Shown here one piece after another: positions 24,448 through 32,686 of a DNA stretch of 64,000 nt; the first letter of the stretch is position 1; every line of letters starts with the position of its first letter. The DNA is taken from assembly GCF_010747415.1 (NCBI RefSeq), contig NZ_JAAGNZ010000001.1, positions 1,984,001 through 2,048,000 on the forward strand, given 5' to 3'. The position numbers and the translations under genes were made by a program. This DNA comes from Spirosoma agri (GTDB lineage: Bacteria > Bacteroidota > Bacteroidia > Cytophagales > Spirosomataceae). The notes under the pieces are model-generated. The model saw only the letters and a list, made by a program, of their open reading frames with translations. It was not told the DNA's origin and ran no database searches.

Positions 24448-24470
24448 TTTATGCAACAAAGTTGCGTAAA
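24448..24470. promoter_or_regulatory. Site D of the shared operator, upstream of the MerC-like gene
   Basis: TTTATGCAAC (24448-24457), AAA, then GTTGCGTAAA (24461-24470): a 23-bp palindrome with one mismatched pair. The core TGCAACAAAGTTGCG fits TGCAAC-WWW-GTTGCR. It lies 49 bp upstream of the MerC-like start; TTG in the site, 23 bp, and TACGATTG give a plausible promoter on the minus strand. Confidence 0.75.
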
Positions 24471-24516
24471 TTTTACTTTTCGTCCAATCGCCCTGTAGCC
24501 GGCAACGTGAATTAAC

Positions 24517-25221
24517 TCAGTTCGCCTTGCTCAACAGGGTATAACCCATAAGCTTACCATTTTTGTTGTACGTTTCTGATTTGACATCCAGGAGCTGATT
24601 GCTGGCCCGGTAGCTCACGATATGCATGGTGCCTCGGATTGGAATCGGAATACTCATCATGCGATTATCAAAATTCATATCCGACGTTATTTTGTAGGTG
24701 TCGAACGTACCGGCGGGCGTCGTTATCGACTGCTGTCCTTCGACCTGCCGGTTGTTCACCGTCATGTTCATCGTCATCATAGTGGAGCCATTGCTGAGCA
24801 TATCGGCCTCCATTTGTCCGTCCGCTAATTTCTGCCCGACGCTGAATTTACCCGGATACACCAGCTTGTTGGTTTTGAGCCTCATTTCCATATCCTTCAT
24901 GCTGCTTTGCATCCCCTGCGCCATGCCCGATAAGTCGGCAATCAGCTCATCGCCGGTGCAGGTGTAGTGAATCGGGTAGGGCGGTCGCTGGTTGCCTTTT
25001 TCGTCCTGAAACTGGGCAATAATGTCCATGACCGTTGATTTACCTTCTTGATGAACATCCTTCACCTGATACAAAACCTTGCCGGTTGGTTTGTCTTTGC
25101 CACTGAACATGCTCATTTCAAAGCTCATGCCGGATTTGAGTGTCATGCCCATACAGGTCTGTGCATGGGTTCGGGGTACCGTTATCAACAAAATAAGGAA
25201 GGCAAAGGCAAGTGTTTTCAT
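24517..25221 (-). CDS. TapB-like exported protein
   Basis: About 234 residues from ATG 25221, which gives a clean signal peptide (MKTLAFAFLILLITVPRTHAQ). The mature protein is a beta-rich single domain with GMTLKSGMSFEMSMF, VYPGKFSVGQKLADGQMEAD and TTPAGTFDTYKITSDMNF, features of the TapB/DUF3108-like family of periplasmic or outer-membrane-associated proteins. It is unusually rich in Met (MQSSMKDMEMRLK, STMMTMNMTV). Function is unknown. The Met clusters could bind copper(I), but many relatives have none. Confidence 0.7.
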   Translation of the reverse strand: MKTLAFAFLILLITVPRTHAQTCMGMTLKSGMSFEMSMFSGKDKPTGKVLYQVKDVHQEGKSTVMDIIAQFQDEKGNQRPPYPIHYTCTGDELIADLSGMAQGMQSSMKDMEMRLKTNKLVYPGKFSVGQKLADGQMEADMLSNGSTMMTMNMTVNNRQVEGQQSITTPAGTFDTYKITSDMNFDNRMMSIPIPIRGTMHIVSYRASNQLLDVKSETYNKNGKLMGYTLLSKAN

Positions 25222-25380
25222 AAGAATGGAGTGAATTAGTCCGTATGAAAACAAATGTATGCGGAACGGGGCCGCTACGGGCAAACCCTTGAGTGAACGG
25301 CAGGAGTAACTACGTATGGTGTATTATCGATGCTGTATGTGGTCTGGAAAGTGCCGCTTTTGACGGTAAACCAGTCACCA

Positions 25381-26256
25381 TCAAGCCCACACCATACTGA
25401 CAACACCCAGGAGCATAATAAGCTTGCAGAGGTTGCTGAGGTAGCCAAAATCGCGCCGGGTATCGGCGAAGACCAGTCTGTAAATGAGCCAGATCAGGGG
25501 CACGAGAAGCAGCAGAAAAATGATGCCGAGCCGTAGATTACTGAGCGAATCGGCGATCATGAACAGGCTGAGAATAAACGACCCGATCAGGACATAAAGC
25601 AGGTATTTGGTTCGACGCAGACCCCAGACGATGGGTAACGTCCGGCAGCCGAACCGGGCATCGCCCCGTACGTCCTGCATATCCTTGATGATTTCCCGTA
25701 CAAGCGAAATGCCAAACGAAAACAGCGCATAGATAAGCAGCATCTCCGCATTCTGCCGGTAATATACGGCCAGTACGATCAGTGACAGTGCCGTAAGGAG
25801 TGAAACGACAATGTTGCCGATAAACGGCTGCCGTTTCAGGGTGGACGAATAAAGCCAGAGCAGCGATACCGAAATGACATCGGCCAGAAAAACCCACTTG
25901 CTCAGGTAAAGGCCAATCAAACAGCCAATTACGTTGAGCAACTGATGGGTGCCGATCGCGACCCGACGTTTCAGGAAACGCCCGATAACGACCCGCTCCG
26001 GTTTGTTGACAAGATCGATCTTGATGTCGAAATAATCGTTGATGATGTAACCGGCGGCCGCAATGCAAACGGTAGAGAGCGAAAGCAACCAGATGGTTGG
26101 GTCAACGAGCAGACGAGGCCACGATTCGCGGGGACCAACCAGAACGATACGGGCCAGAAACTGCGTCAATACAACAATCAACAGGTTCTGCACCCGGATC
26201 AGTCGAAGGAATCCGAATGCAAACGCCGAGAAAGGTATGGGCTGACGCGTTGACAT
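25381..26256 (-). CDS. UbiA-family prenyltransferase (geranylgeranylglycerol-phosphate type)
   Basis: A 291-residue integral membrane prenyltransferase with about eight helices. Both Asp-rich motifs that hold Mg-diphosphate are present: NDYFDIKIDLVNKPER (about 67-82) and DMQDVRGDARFG (about 192-203). Bacteroidota homologues are usually assigned to geranylgeranylglycerol-phosphate geranylgeranyltransferase activity, although a quinone-side-chain role is possible. It is divergent from bshA. The exact substrate is by family inference only. Confidence 0.85.
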   Translation of the reverse strand: MSTRQPIPFSAFAFGFLRLIRVQNLLIVVLTQFLARIVLVGPRESWPRLLVDPTIWLLSLSTVCIAAAGYIINDYFDIKIDLVNKPERVVIGRFLKRRVAIGTHQLLNVIGCLIGLYLSKWVFLADVISVSLLWLYSSTLKRQPFIGNIVVSLLTALSLIVLAVYYRQNAEMLLIYALFSFGISLVREIIKDMQDVRGDARFGCRTLPIVWGLRRTKYLLYVLIGSFILSLFMIADSLSNLRLGIIFLLLLVPLIWLIYRLVFADTRRDFGYLSNLCKLIMLLGVVSMVWA

Positions 26257-26472
26257 ACTGTTTTTTGCAAAAGTAAGGCTTTTAGTGATCGGGTGCGTAA
26301 GGTGATCGGGACAATTCTGACCAATTGGTAACCACTTCGTGCCGCTGACCGGACTGGTTTCGTATCAGGTCATCGACAACCCTGGTTACCAAATCCTGGA
26401 TCATCGGGATTCTTTTTGCTGTAGTTTGGTGTTGTTCGAACAAATCGTTTCCGGCTCGCAAGGGCTTAACGC

Positions 26473-27612
26473 ATGAAAATTGGTATTGTATGCTACCCGA
26501 CTTTCGGGGGCAGTGGCGTTGTAGCCACCGAACTTGGCAAAGCGCTGGCTAAAAACGGCCATCAGATTCACTTCATTACGTATCAACAACCACCCCGGCT
26601 CGATTTTTTCAACGAAAACGTTTTTTACCACGAAGTAAATATACCATCTTATCCGCTCTTTCAATACGCTCCCTATGAGTCGGCGCTCGCCAGCGAAATG
26701 GTCAATGTCGTATTGAACGAAAACGTTGATTTACTGCACGTTCATTACGCTATTCCGCACGCATCGGCGGCTTACATGGCTAAAATGATTCTGCGCTCAC
26801 AGGGTCGGACAGTGCCCGTTGTGACAACGCTTCATGGTACGGATATTACGCTGGTGGGAAAAGATGCGTCGTACGAACCCGTCGTCACATTCAGTATCAA
26901 TGAGTCCGATGGGGTAACGTCGGTTTCCGAAAATCTCCGGCAGGATACCTACGCTCATTTTAAGGTTCACCGCGAGATCGAGGTAATTCCGAATTTTATT
27001 GATCTGGATCGTTTTCAACGTCAGCAGAAGGAGCATTTCAAAAAAGCGATCTGCCCCAACGGCGAAAAACTGATCGTGCACACGTCGAACTTCCGGCGGG
27101 TGAAGCGCATCGACGATGCCGTTATGGTGTTCTATAAAGTTCAGCAGCAGATTCCGGCAAAACTCCTGCTGGTCGGCGATGGCCCTGAACGGGCACGTAT
27201 CGAGCGGCTGGTGCGGGAATTGGGCATCTACGATCAGGTGCGTTTTCTGGGTAAGCTGGATGCGGTTGAAGAAGTATTGTCGGTCGCCGATCTGTTTATT
27301 ATGCCGTCCGAAAACGAGAGTTTCGGGTTAGCCGCGCTCGAAGCAATGGCCTGTGAGGTGCCGCTGATCACGTCGAATGCCGGTGGACTTCCGGAGCTGA
27401 ACTTGCAGGGCGTAACGGGTTTTCTAAGCCCGGTTGGTGACGTAGACGATATGGTTAAAAATGCCCTGTATGTGCTGGATGATGCGCATCTGCCCACCTT
27501 TATGGCAAATGCCCTGGCGCGTGCCAAAGAATTCGAGTTATCCCGTATCTTGCCGCTTTACGAAGCTCATTACGAGCGTGTGTTGAGCGAATCCAGGTCA
27601 TTGGTTTCATAA
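26473..27612 (+). CDS. bshA: N-acetyl-alpha-D-glucosaminyl L-malate synthase BshA
   Basis: A 379-residue GT4-family glycosyltransferase that joins UDP-GlcNAc to L-malate, the first step of bacillithiol synthesis in the cytosol. The N terminus MKIGIVCYPTFGGSGVVATELG and PPRLDFFNENVFYHEV are diagnostic of BshA. The C-terminal donor-binding part has ENESFGLAALEAMACEVPLITSNAGGLPE with the GT4 EX7E motif. Its presence shows that the organism makes bacillithiol as its low-molecular-weight thiol. bshB and bshC are not in the window. Confidence 0.96.
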   Translation: MKIGIVCYPTFGGSGVVATELGKALAKNGHQIHFITYQQPPRLDFFNENVFYHEVNIPSYPLFQYAPYESALASEMVNVVLNENVDLLHVHYAIPHASAAYMAKMILRSQGRTVPVVTTLHGTDITLVGKDASYEPVVTFSINESDGVTSVSENLRQDTYAHFKVHREIEVIPNFIDLDRFQRQQKEHFKKAICPNGEKLIVHTSNFRRVKRIDDAVMVFYKVQQQIPAKLLLVGDGPERARIERLVRELGIYDQVRFLGKLDAVEEVLSVADLFIMPSENESFGLAALEAMACEVPLITSNAGGLPELNLQGVTGFLSPVGDVDDMVKNALYVLDDAHLPTFMANALARAKEFELSRILPLYEAHYERVLSESRSLVS

Positions 27613-27694
27613 ACATAGTTTTTGTGTCGTTTGTGAGTTGAGGTGTCTCAGTCCTATAAACGACTTTTCATCGTCAACCGACAAATCAGACGTA

Positions 27695-29032
27695 ATGAAT
27701 CCAAACATACCCTCAACAGATCGGAAGCGCGTTGTTATTGTTGGTGCCGGTTTTGGTGGCCTCAAGCTGGCCCGCAAGCTGTCTCGCACCAAGGAGTTCC
27801 AGGTAGTGCTGGTCAACAAGCAAAACTACCACGAATTTCAACCCTTGTATTATCAGGTTGCTACCGCCGGACTGGAAGCCAACTCCATTCTGTTCCCATT
27901 GCGGGCCGTGTTTGGTAACTGTAAGAATGTACACATCCGGGTCACTACGGTAACGGGTGTTCGCACGGCCGACAAAACGATCGATACGGAGCTTGGTCCT
28001 ATCACCTACGATTATTTAGTGATGGCTACCGGAGCCGACACTAACTTTTTTAATCAGCAGAATATCATTGAAAAAGCACTGCCCATGAAGTCGGTCGCTG
28101 AAGCGATTGCCCTGCGTAACCGGATGCTTCAGAACTTTGAGGATGCACTGAGTGTCGAAACGGTAGACGAGAAAGAGGGGCTGATGGATGTCGTCGTCGT
28201 TGGGGGTGGGCCTACCGGTGTCGAACTCTGCGGTACGCTGGCCGAGATGCGCCGAACGGTGTTGCCAAAGGACTACCCTGAGTTGGATTTTAAGATGATG
28301 GACATTTATCTCATCGAATCGGGCGGGGAGTTATTAGGGCCAATGTCGGTACAGTCGCAGGAGCATTCGCTGGACTATTTGACGGGTCTGGGCGTAAATG
28401 TCAGGCTAAATACCCGCGTTAAAGATTTCGACGGACGGATCGTTACCATGAACGACGGCACAACGTTACGGACCAATAATCTGATCTGGGCCGCTGGTGT
28501 CAAGGCGAACCCGCTGGCGGGCCTGCCCCCGGAGGTGATCGGTCGTGGGGGGCGCGTGCTGGTTAACCGGTACAGCCAGGTTCAGGGATTTACGGACGTA
28601 TTTGCCATTGGCGATGTGGCATTAATGACCGAAGAAAAGTGGCCCAATGGCCATCCGCAGGTAGCGCAACCGGCCATGCAGCAGGGTCGACAATTGGCTA
28701 AAAACCTGCTCCACCTAGTTCATAATGAGCCAATGGGAGAGTTTACATACCACGATTTGGGGACAATGGCCACCATTGGTCGCGGACTAGCTGTCGTTGA
28801 TTTGCCATTTTTTAAGTTTCAGGGATTTTTTGCGTGGCTAACATGGTTGTTTGTACATCTGATGTCGATAGTTGGCGTAAAGAACCGCCTGTCGATCTTC
28901 CTGAACTGGATGTTCAACTACCTGACCTACAGCAATTCACTGCGGTTAATTATTAAACCGAAATTGCCGAAGGGAAACCTGGCTGATATGCAGGAAAAAC
29001 TCTCCGACCAGCTGGAAGTCAGTAAAACGTAA
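27695..29032 (+). CDS. Type II NADH:quinone oxidoreductase (NDH-2)
   Basis: About 445 residues from ATG 27695. Non-proton-pumping NADH dehydrogenase that passes electrons to menaquinone at the membrane face. FAD motif VIVGAGFGGLKLAR at the N terminus and NADH motif VVVVGGGPTGVELCGTLAEM near 165-185 are visible. VFAIGDVA and QPAMQQGRQLAKNLLH follow the family. The C terminus has an amphipathic/hydrophobic region (FFAWLTWLFVHLMSIVG) for membrane attachment. It is separated from bshA by 82 bp. Confidence 0.93.
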   Translation: MNPNIPSTDRKRVVIVGAGFGGLKLARKLSRTKEFQVVLVNKQNYHEFQPLYYQVATAGLEANSILFPLRAVFGNCKNVHIRVTTVTGVRTADKTIDTELGPITYDYLVMATGADTNFFNQQNIIEKALPMKSVAEAIALRNRMLQNFEDALSVETVDEKEGLMDVVVVGGGPTGVELCGTLAEMRRTVLPKDYPELDFKMMDIYLIESGGELLGPMSVQSQEHSLDYLTGLGVNVRLNTRVKDFDGRIVTMNDGTTLRTNNLIWAAGVKANPLAGLPPEVIGRGGRVLVNRYSQVQGFTDVFAIGDVALMTEEKWPNGHPQVAQPAMQQGRQLAKNLLHLVHNEPMGEFTYHDLGTMATIGRGLAVVDLPFFKFQGFFAWLTWLFVHLMSIVGVKNRLSIFLNWMFNYLTYSNSLRLIIKPKLPKGNLADMQEKLSDQLEVSKT

Positions 29033-29085
29033 TCGGGATAGTAAACCAAATTTACTATTTGGGATGGCAAACCCATTTTTCGTTC

Positions 29086-29093
29086 TAATTTTG
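29086..29093 (+). promoter_or_regulatory. Bacteroidota -7 promoter element
   Basis: TAATTTTG matches TAnnTTTG and lies 31 bp before the fatty-acid hydroxylase start. A TTTG at 29058-29061 is 24 bp upstream, slightly longer than the usual spacing, so this is a moderate promoter call. Confidence 0.5.
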
Positions 29094-29124
29094 CACTATT
29101 ATCATTTGTCAACGTATTTGCCCT

Positions 29125-29772
29125 ATGGAATCAACTACTGAGAAGTTGCACACAATGGCTGGTCACGGCAAGACCCGGCCCAAAAACAACGGCACCAAAA
29201 AATTATTCGATAACCCAATCCTGGAAGCCCTGTCGCGTACCCACATTCTGGTCCCCATCTCGATGTGGCTGGTTCTGTCGGTCTTTCTGGGTTGGTACGC
29301 GTTCACCTACACCGAAATGAGTACGAGCACCATCGCGACGTTGTTCGTAACGGGTTTACTGGTGTTCACACTGTTTGAATACGTTTTACACCGGTATCTA
29401 TACCACATAGCGCCTACAACACCAAAACGGGCTAAGATCCAGTATACATTCCACGGTATTCACCACGAATATCCGAAAGACAAAACCCGGCTGGCTATGC
29501 CTCCAGCGCTGGCTATTTTTGTGGCGGGTGCCTTCTTCGGTCTGTTTTTCCTGATCATGGGCGAAGCAGCTTACGCATTCTTTCCTGGTTTTCTGGTCGG
29601 TTATTCGGGTTATCTGGCTGTGCACTTTATCGTTCACGCCTATGCTCCTCCGAAGAATTTTTTCAAGCAGTTGTGGGTAAACCATAGCGTGCACCACTAC
29701 AAGAATCCCGAAAGTAACTACGGTGTGTCGTCGCCAATGTGGGATTATATCTTCAAGTCGTTTCAGAAGTAG
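29125..29772 (+). CDS. Fatty-acid hydroxylase (FA2H/sterol desaturase superfamily)
   Basis: A 215-residue membrane di-iron oxygenase. The His boxes that bind the two irons are all visible: HRYLYH, HGIHHEYP, HFIVHAY and HSVHHYKNPE, with four hydrophobic stretches between. The order and spacing fit the fatty-acid 2-hydroxylase branch, which in Bacteroidota can make 2-hydroxy fatty acids for sphingolipids. The N-terminal 40 residues are polar and basic. A strong terminator follows. Confidence 0.88.
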   Translation: MESTTEKLHTMAGHGKTRPKNNGTKKLFDNPILEALSRTHILVPISMWLVLSVFLGWYAFTYTEMSTSTIATLFVTGLLVFTLFEYVLHRYLYHIAPTTPKRAKIQYTFHGIHHEYPKDKTRLAMPPALAIFVAGAFFGLFFLIMGEAAYAFFPGFLVGYSGYLAVHFIVHAYAPPKNFFKQLWVNHSVHHYKNPESNYGVSSPMWDYIFKSFQK

Positions 29773-29788
29773 AAACCGCTGTCTGATC

Positions 29789-29833
29789 AAGAACAAGCCC
29801 GTCTGGATTCGTCCAGACGGGCTTGTTCTTTTT
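29789..29833 (+). terminator. Terminator with UUCG loop
   Basis: Perfect 19-bp arms, 29789-29807 and 29812-29830, close a TTCG tetraloop and run into TTTTT. It ends the hydroxylase transcript just before the convergent alpha/beta hydrolase gene. Confidence 0.92.
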
Positions 29834-29853
29834 GTCAAGTAATAGAAACGGCT

Positions 29854-30648
29854 TTAGTTGGTCAAAAAACTGACTACCGCCTTTGCAAATTCGGGCGTGC
29901 GCATAGCCCCGCCATGATCGCCCGGCACGACGACCAGCCGGGAACCCGGAACCGCATCAACCAGCGTTTGCGGATCGCCATTGTCTTTGTCCTGATCCCC
30001 GTTGACAATCAGGAGCGGCACGTTGATTTTTGCCAGTTCGGCCCGCGTCGTAACGGGTTGAAACTCCTGCAAGCGAGCCAGCACCACCGTGTCAGCCCCG
30101 GATTTTTTGGCGTAATCGATAGCTCCCTGCAATTCCGGATGGCTTCCGGGCTTCGTTAACGCTTCGTGGAAATTCTTTCGGCGAATCCAGTTCGGGTCCG
30201 AGAAGTCGACACTGATGCCGCCCATCACCGCCCGACGAACCTGCTTATCCATGGTCAGTAATTTAGCTGTCAGGATGGCCCCGCGCGAGTAGCCAACCAC
30301 ATCATAGTTTTTCAGGCCGAGGTGTTTCATCAGGCCGATCACGTCTTTTAGCTCGGCATTATCGCGGTAGGCTTCGGCGGTGTGTGGTTTATCGGACAGG
30401 CCATTGCCTCGCAAATCGAGCGTTATGACCTTGAACCCGGCGTCGACCAGTGCCTGCCGGGTAGCGGCTCGTTTCCAGCTTTCGCTCGTACTGATAAAGC
30501 CGTGCAGCAGCACGACGGGCTTTCCTTCCCCCAACATGTCGTAGTGAATTTTTGTCCCGTCGAACGAGGTAAAGAGCGGTTCGCGAGTCGGCTGTGAATA
30601 ACCGGCAAGCGCAAAAAGTAGGCTGATCAGTAAAAAAAGAGGGTTCAT
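29854..30648 (-). CDS. Exported alpha/beta hydrolase
   Basis: A 264-residue hydrolase with a signal peptide (about 1-18). The catalytic triad can be placed: nucleophile Ser in GYSRG, Asp in LIVNGDQD, and His in VVPGDHGGA. The oxyanion region is LLHGFISTSESW. It acts in the periplasm on an ester or lactone that sequence does not reveal. It is transcribed convergently with the hydroxylase gene. Confidence 0.9.
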   Translation of the reverse strand: MNPLFLLISLLFALAGYSQPTREPLFTSFDGTKIHYDMLGEGKPVVLLHGFISTSESWKRAATRQALVDAGFKVITLDLRGNGLSDKPHTAEAYRDNAELKDVIGLMKHLGLKNYDVVGYSRGAILTAKLLTMDKQVRRAVMGGISVDFSDPNWIRRKNFHEALTKPGSHPELQGAIDYAKKSGADTVVLARLQEFQPVTTRAELAKINVPLLIVNGDQDKDNGDPQTLVDAVPGSRLVVVPGDHGGAMRTPEFAKAVVSFLTN

Positions 30649-30747
30649 CTGAAAGGCAGGGGAATGGTTCAGCGTGAGCGAATTGGATAAGTCTAACTTT
30701 TCGCTAGTTTACCGGGTTATCTTACAATAAACAAATACGGAACGATC

Positions 30748-30993
30748 ATGGCAACGATATTCAACACAAACGATGGCGACGTAGAACTGATCGGTTCACG
30801 AATTGCCCGTATTGATCCGGATAACTTTAGAAACCAGAGCGGTGCCAGCACCGACGACAGCGACAAGGACGATGAGGTCATTGACGACGAGGAACCAACG
30901 GATGAAGACGGTGACCCGACCGGCGAACATGATCATCAGCAGGATGATAACTACGCACTGGGTGGTCACGTGACGCGGTCGAGCGGTGAATAA
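30748..30993 (+). CDS. Small acidic protein
   Basis: An 81-residue protein without known domains, signal or membrane segment. The middle (about 33-68) is extremely acidic with stretches of Asp/Glu (STDDSDKDDEVIDDEEP). It is likely disordered. A second small acidic gene follows directly on the same strand, so the two may form a pair. Role unknown; metal or Ca binding or a DNA-mimic role would fit the charge but is not shown. Confidence 0.6.
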   Translation: MATIFNTNDGDVELIGSRIARIDPDNFRNQSGASTDDSDKDDEVIDDEEPTDEDGDPTGEHDHQQDDNYALGGHVTRSSGE

Positions 30994-31065
30994 TAGACCA
31001 TGGACGAACCGTTGCCTTTAAGTGTCTTTACTCAACTTTTAAACCGGGCTTCAGCCCGCATCAGC

Positions 31066-31323
31066 ATGAATTCGAACGATAACTCAGCTATGTACAATCC
31101 CGCCGACGATGACAACCAGGGTGTCGTGCAACTATTGGCCCAGGGCGAAGAAGCCAACTCGGGCGTTTCGCAGATCGGGTATATGAACCCGGTGACGGCG
31201 CAGGGACCAGAACCCGAAAAAGCGGAAGTCGATGATTCTGATGTGGACGCCAATGGTGTTAACGACGATCTGCTGGCCGAAGAAGAGGTAGAAGATGGCG
31301 ATGCCGATACCGAAGAAGAATAA
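31066..31323 (+). CDS. Second small acidic protein
   Basis: About 85 residues from ATG 31066 (an upstream in-frame ATG at 31000 would add 22 residues of different character). Rich in Asp/Glu, ending in EEEVEDGDADTEEE. No known family and no membrane segment. It follows the other acidic gene by 72 bp; both share the composition but not an alignable sequence. Confidence 0.55.
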   Translation: MNSNDNSAMYNPADDDNQGVVQLLAQGEEANSGVSQIGYMNPVTAQGPEPEKAEVDDSDVDANGVNDDLLAEEEVEDGDADTEEE

Positions 31324-31426
31324 AAAATAGAGAATGGATAGTGAGCAAAAGCGGATTCCCTTCTTATAAAAGCAAAACTCATTTGTAACTGCCTGCGCAG
31401 TTTAGTATTCATTCTCGATTGATAGT

Positions 31427-31816
31427 ATGTCGAATAACCAACTGGCCCAGCTTGTCATTCGTATTGGCTTGGGTATCAATATGCTTATGCACGGACTCGT
31501 GCGTATTCCCCAATTAACGACGTTTGTAACGAAGACCGCAGCGGGCTTTGGCAAAACAATTCTGCCGGCAGTACTGACAAACGGATTTCTCTATACTCTG
31601 CCGTTTTTAGAACTTATTTGTGGTGTCTTGATTCTGATTGGTGGACAATTGAGCCGGTGGGGGTATTTGCTCGGTGGCGTCATCATCGCGATGCTTTTGT
31701 TCGGCACGACCTTAAAAGAAGACTGGGCGGGTGCATCTACGCAAACGATCTATGTCATAGCCTTTTATCTGGCCTTGCGCGGTCTGGACAGTGGAAGCCG
31801 CAGTCGGCACCGCTGA
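31427..31816 (+). CDS. DoxX-family membrane protein
   Basis: A 129-residue inner-membrane protein with four hydrophobic segments. The N-terminal LVIRIGLGINMLMHGLVRIP and the PFLELICGVLILIGG segment are typical of DoxX. Relatives are linked to redox or thiosulfate metabolism and oxidative stress, but many remain unassigned. A lipoprotein gene follows on the same strand after 69 bp. Confidence 0.85.
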   Translation: MSNNQLAQLVIRIGLGINMLMHGLVRIPQLTTFVTKTAAGFGKTILPAVLTNGFLYTLPFLELICGVLILIGGQLSRWGYLLGGVIIAMLLFGTTLKEDWAGASTQTIYVIAFYLALRGLDSGSRSRHR

Positions 31817-31885
31817 TTTTTTTCGATTGGTTTCCAACGTTTCCTATCAGGAGCGGCTCCCTACAGGAAACAAAGTGAGTCGATA

Positions 31886-32593
31886 ATGAAATCAACGTTG
31901 TTGTTAATGTCCGTCCTGACGGGCAGTTTAGTTGCGTTCTCCGCTTGCAAGGATAATGATGTTACAGTACAGCCAGGGCTTCCGTATCAGTCCAATTTCC
32001 AACGGGATCAGGATGGATGGGTAGCCGACATTGCCGACTATGGGGTTGCGCAGGAGGGAATTATGGAGTTCAGATCGGGCCTGAAAAACTTACCCGCTCC
32101 ACTGGATACGACCCGTAAATCAGTGCTGCTGGAAAGCATGAACCGTAGTGATGATGCGTTCATGTTTCTGAAGAAGAAAGTAACGGGCTTGCAACCGAAC
32201 AAGGATTATTCGCTGGTTTTTGCTATCGAACTGGCCTCGAAATACCCAACGAATTCAATTGGAATCGGCGGTTCGCCGGGAAGCAGTGTTTTTCTGAAGG
32301 TTGGTGCGTCTGCGGTTGAGCCCGTCAAAGAAAAGAAAGACGACTTCTATTCGCTGAACATCGATAAGGGCTACCAGAACGATAATGGTAAGGATGCGAT
32401 TTTGATAGGGAACATTGGCGTCGACGATGATGACGCAGATGGGTACGAACTCATTACCCGTTCCAATGCCGACAAACCGTTTGTTGCCCGCAGCAGCAGC
32501 AACGGTGAACTCTGGTTGCTGGTTGGTACCGATTCCGGTTTCGAAGGACTAACTACGCTGTACTATAGTCAGATCAAGGTGTCCGTAAACTAG
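31886..32593 (+). CDS. Lipoprotein of unknown function
   Basis: A 235-residue protein with lipoprotein signal (lipobox FSAC, Cys near 21). The mature protein is probably a beta-sandwich: it has YQSNFQRDQDGWVADIADYG at the start, as seen in secreted carbohydrate-binding or jelly-roll modules, and ends in LTTLYYSQIKVSVN, a typical terminal strand. No catalytic motif seen. It is followed by a terminator at 32618. Confidence 0.75.
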   Translation: MKSTLLLMSVLTGSLVAFSACKDNDVTVQPGLPYQSNFQRDQDGWVADIADYGVAQEGIMEFRSGLKNLPAPLDTTRKSVLLESMNRSDDAFMFLKKKVTGLQPNKDYSLVFAIELASKYPTNSIGIGGSPGSSVFLKVGASAVEPVKEKKDDFYSLNIDKGYQNDNGKDAILIGNIGVDDDDADGYELITRSNADKPFVARSSSNGELWLLVGTDSGFEGLTTLYYSQIKVSVN

Positions 32594-32617
32594 GGCCTTA
32601 CATACTTGTGTGTGTGC

Positions 32618-32656
32618 CGAATGCCACTGCATTGTGTAGTGGCATTCGTTATTTTA
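32618..32656 (+). terminator. Hairpin after the 31886 lipoprotein gene
   Basis: CGAATGCCACT (32618-32628) pairs with AGTGGCATTCG (32638-32648) across a 9-nt loop, followed by TTATTTT. It lies in the gap between the lipoprotein gene and the convergent membrane-anchored protein gene. Confidence 0.75.
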
Positions 32657-32686
32657 GTTGTCACACTTTCCCCGAGCGACTGTTAG

